A stretch of DNA of 64,000 nucleotides, taken from NCBI RefSeq assembly GCF_021295345.1, contig NZ_JAIMJB010000009.1:114349-178348 (forward strand), given 5' to 3'. How positions within the stretch are numbered: the stretch's first letter is position 1; every line of letters begins with the position of its first letter. A model generated the notes under the pieces. That model saw only the letters and a program-made list of their open reading frames with translations, was not told the DNA's origin and did not search any database. A program made the translations under genes and the position numbers. Shown one piece after another: positions 62,440 to 64,000 of the stretch. The DNA is from Motilimonas eburnea (lineage in GTDB: Bacteria > Pseudomonadota > Gammaproteobacteria > Enterobacterales > CBDFNC01).

Positions 62440-63672
62440 ATGGCGAACAATCTAACAGCAAGGCAAGTCCAAACAGCAAAACCCAAAGATAAGCTCTATC
62501 GACTATCTGATGGTGGTAACCTCTACTTCTGTGTGCGTCCTAGCAACTCTCGATCTTGGCAGTTTCGCTACAAACGTCCAGGTCAGGATAAAATCACCTA
62601 TCTCTCTTTTGGTACCTATCCCGACATGTCTCTCGCTGAAGCTCGAGAGAAAGCTCTCGAAGCACGGAAGTTGCTAGCGGATGGTATCGATCCTCAATTA
62701 GCGAAAGCAGAGCAGAAAGCCAAAGCGATCACCGAGCAAAATGCGACATTCAAGTTTGTTGCCGAACAATGGAAGGTGACAAAAGAAGGTCAGATCAAAG
62801 AGAAGACGTTGAATGGGAACTGGCGTAAGCTCGAACTCTACGCTTTTCCAAAGCTTGGTACCATTCCAGTAAGTAAGATCACGGCGCCAATCGCCATCGC
62901 TGCTTTACGGACAACTGAATCAAAGGGCTTGCTTGAAACGGTGAAACGTACTGCGCAGTTAATGAATGAGATCATGAACTACGCGGTAAATAGCGGCGTG
63001 ATACATGCCAATCCATTGTCTGGCATTCGCGATGTGTTTAAGAAACACAAAGTCGTTCACATGAAAGCACTACAACCGCATGAAATGCATGAGCTTATTC
63101 GCACGGTTGCTACAGCCAATATACAGCACGTCACGCGTTTTTTAATTGAGTGGCAGCTTCACACTATGGTTCGACCTAATGAGGCGTCTGGTGCTCGCTG
63201 GGAAGAGATTGATATAGAAAATCAGCTGTGGATCATCCCGAAAGAGCGCATGAAGATGAACCGGGAACATGTAGTTCCTCTAACGGCCCAGACTTTGGCA
63301 ATCCTTGAAGCGATTAAACCGATTAGTGGCCATCGCGAGTTTGTTTTTCCATCGAGCCGTAATCCTAAGGTACCCACTGATTCCGAGACAGCCAACAAAG
63401 CGCTTGGCCGAATGGGCTTTAAGGATAGAACGACGGCTCACGGCATGAGGGCACTTGCCAGTACCACACTCAATGAAAAAGGTTTTGATGCCGATGTGAT
63501 TGAAGCGGCGTTGGCTCACACCGATAAGAACCAAATACGCAAAGCCTACAACAGAACCGACTATCTCGACTCCCGACGCCAGCTCATGTCCTGGTGGAGT
63601 GAGCATATCGAGAAATCAAGCTATGGAAGTTACAGTGTTACCGGAGGCAGTTACCTGCAGCAGGTTAACTAG
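62440..63672 (+). CDS. int: P4-type tyrosine recombinase (integrase)
   Basis: The 410-residue protein has an N-terminal arm-binding domain of the DUF4102 type (LSDGGNLYFCVRPSNSRSWQFRY) and a core-binding domain (about 105-200). In the catalytic domain, Arg is in TMVRPNEASGARW, Lys lies in the RMKMNREHVVPL turn, and HGMRAL and ALAHTDKNQIRKAYNRTDYL supply the His/Arg/His and the nucleophile Tyr. GAGGG precedes the ATG. It catalyses insertion at the adjacent tRNA-Ser and is directed away from it, the normal layout for a genomic island. It looks complete. Confidence 0.93.
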   Translation: MANNLTARQVQTAKPKDKLYRLSDGGNLYFCVRPSNSRSWQFRYKRPGQDKITYLSFGTYPDMSLAEAREKALEARKLLADGIDPQLAKAEQKAKAITEQNATFKFVAEQWKVTKEGQIKEKTLNGNWRKLELYAFPKLGTIPVSKITAPIAIAALRTTESKGLLETVKRTAQLMNEIMNYAVNSGVIHANPLSGIRDVFKKHKVVHMKALQPHEMHELIRTVATANIQHVTRFLIEWQLHTMVRPNEASGARWEEIDIENQLWIIPKERMKMNREHVVPLTAQTLAILEAIKPISGHREFVFPSSRNPKVPTDSETANKALGRMGFKDRTTAHGMRALASTTLNEKGFDADVIEAALAHTDKNQIRKAYNRTDYLDSRRQLMSWWSEHIEKSSYGSYSVTGGSYLQQVN

Positions 63673-63787
63673 TAGCTTTCTGTATGAGCGGTGGTTCGGT
63701 TTTAGTTGATGGCCAGCAGACATCGATACCAAATCTTTTCAGACATATGTCATCAGGGTGAAATCTACTTATTGATGAGGTGTCACA
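63673..63787. other. Short non-coding gap after integrase
   Basis: I see no gene or terminator hairpin here. GAGGT (63777-63781) is the ribosome site for the truncated regulator that follows. Confidence 0.4.
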
Positions 63788-63889
63788 ATGCCAAACAAAC
63801 CAATTCGTTTAATCCGCCTAAAAGAAGTACTCGCGATGACTGGGTTATCCAGATCTGGTGTGTATCGCTCGATACAGGGCGAGATCTAA
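63788..63889 (+). pseudogene. Truncated AlpA-family regulator
   Basis: The ORF encodes 33 residues: MPNKPIRLIRLKEVLAMTG then LSRSGVYRSI. This is the N-terminal helix-turn-helix of AlpA-type phage/island regulators, which normally run to about 65-75 residues and continue with a conserved FP.P..L..R.v.W segment. Here a TAA follows QGEI and no continuation is seen in another frame, so the gene is probably a remnant. It is in the usual place for such a gene, next to the P4-type integrase. GAGGT upstream is an acceptable ribosome site. Confidence 0.65.
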
Positions 63890-64000
63890 CATTATTAGTA
63901 AGGTCTAATTGCTGATAATTTATGCACTATGGGCGTTTTATGAGCTTATTTTTCCTTTTCCTAGAAAATCATATATTAAATTGAACTAACTGTATTTTCA
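63890..64000. other. AT-rich end of window inside the integrated element
   Basis: No feature is supported. The composition is clearly more AT-rich than the core genes. No second copy of the tRNA 3' end (attR) occurs before the window ends. Confidence 0.4.

Noticed and set aside
63706..63915. 69-codon plus-strand gene after the integrase
   Set aside because: It lacks a ribosome site and overlaps the AlpA frame, which has a recognisable helix-turn-helix and its own ribosome site.

Overview
The window is bacterial chromosome from a gammaproteobacterium. Gene content points to a marine Shewanella-like or Vibrio-like member: gltBD, a stand-alone EF-G, an aapJQMP amino-acid ABC operon, yohJ-yohK-cdd, divergent MATE/ribE, cytochrome b562, DUF2947 and TIGR03643 proteins, and REP elements of the (T)GTRGGAGC...GCGA type. 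I assign this from recognised families, not from a database match, so the genus is an inference. Nearly all of the window is ordinary, densely packed core genome. Only the last 2 kb is accessory.

Layout. 1-6.0 kb holds envelope genes: the end of an alpha-2-macroglobulin gene, pbpC, an AT-rich orphan, cinA, mepA, and an apparently unlisted 26-residue membrane protein behind an FNR-like promoter. 6.4-10.5 kb is a five-gene MoxR/DUF58/DUF4129 operon. 10.7-14.3 kb has a lipoprotein esterase, a PfkB-family kinase and a GH18 protein. 14.3-20.4 kb has purT, cdd-yohK-yohJ, two unknown exported or membrane proteins and sbcB. 20.5-25 kb has a CBS protein and hrpA. 25.4-31.5 kb is gltBD. 31.6-38.7 kb is a run of small genes (trmK-like, DUF2947, thioesterase, cytochrome b562, TIGR03643, EF-G2, metallopeptidase, YcxB-like, GST), interspersed with REP repeats and one conspicuous tandem array.

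38.8-54.8 kb carries two transport systems. The first is aapJQMP for L-amino acids (minus strand). The second is an oligosaccharide/peptide-type ABC transporter with two paralogous substrate-binding proteins, next to and divergent from a 1119-residue hybrid sensor kinase. Size, domain order, phospho-site positions and genomic context all match Vibrio ChiS, the chitin sensor that is held off by its periplasmic chitooligosaccharide-binding protein. This is the best candidate for a sensing system in the window. The second binding protein and its structured mRNA leader are the unusual parts.

54.9-61.9 kb has an S4-domain protein, an orphan sugar-binding protein, mltA, a MATE exporter divergent from ribE, a DUF368 lipid-carrier transporter and glk. 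From 62.04 kb a tRNA-Ser(GGA) is followed by six short repeats that look like integrase arm sites, a P4-type tyrosine integrase and a truncated AlpA regulator. This is the left edge of an integrated element that continues past the window.
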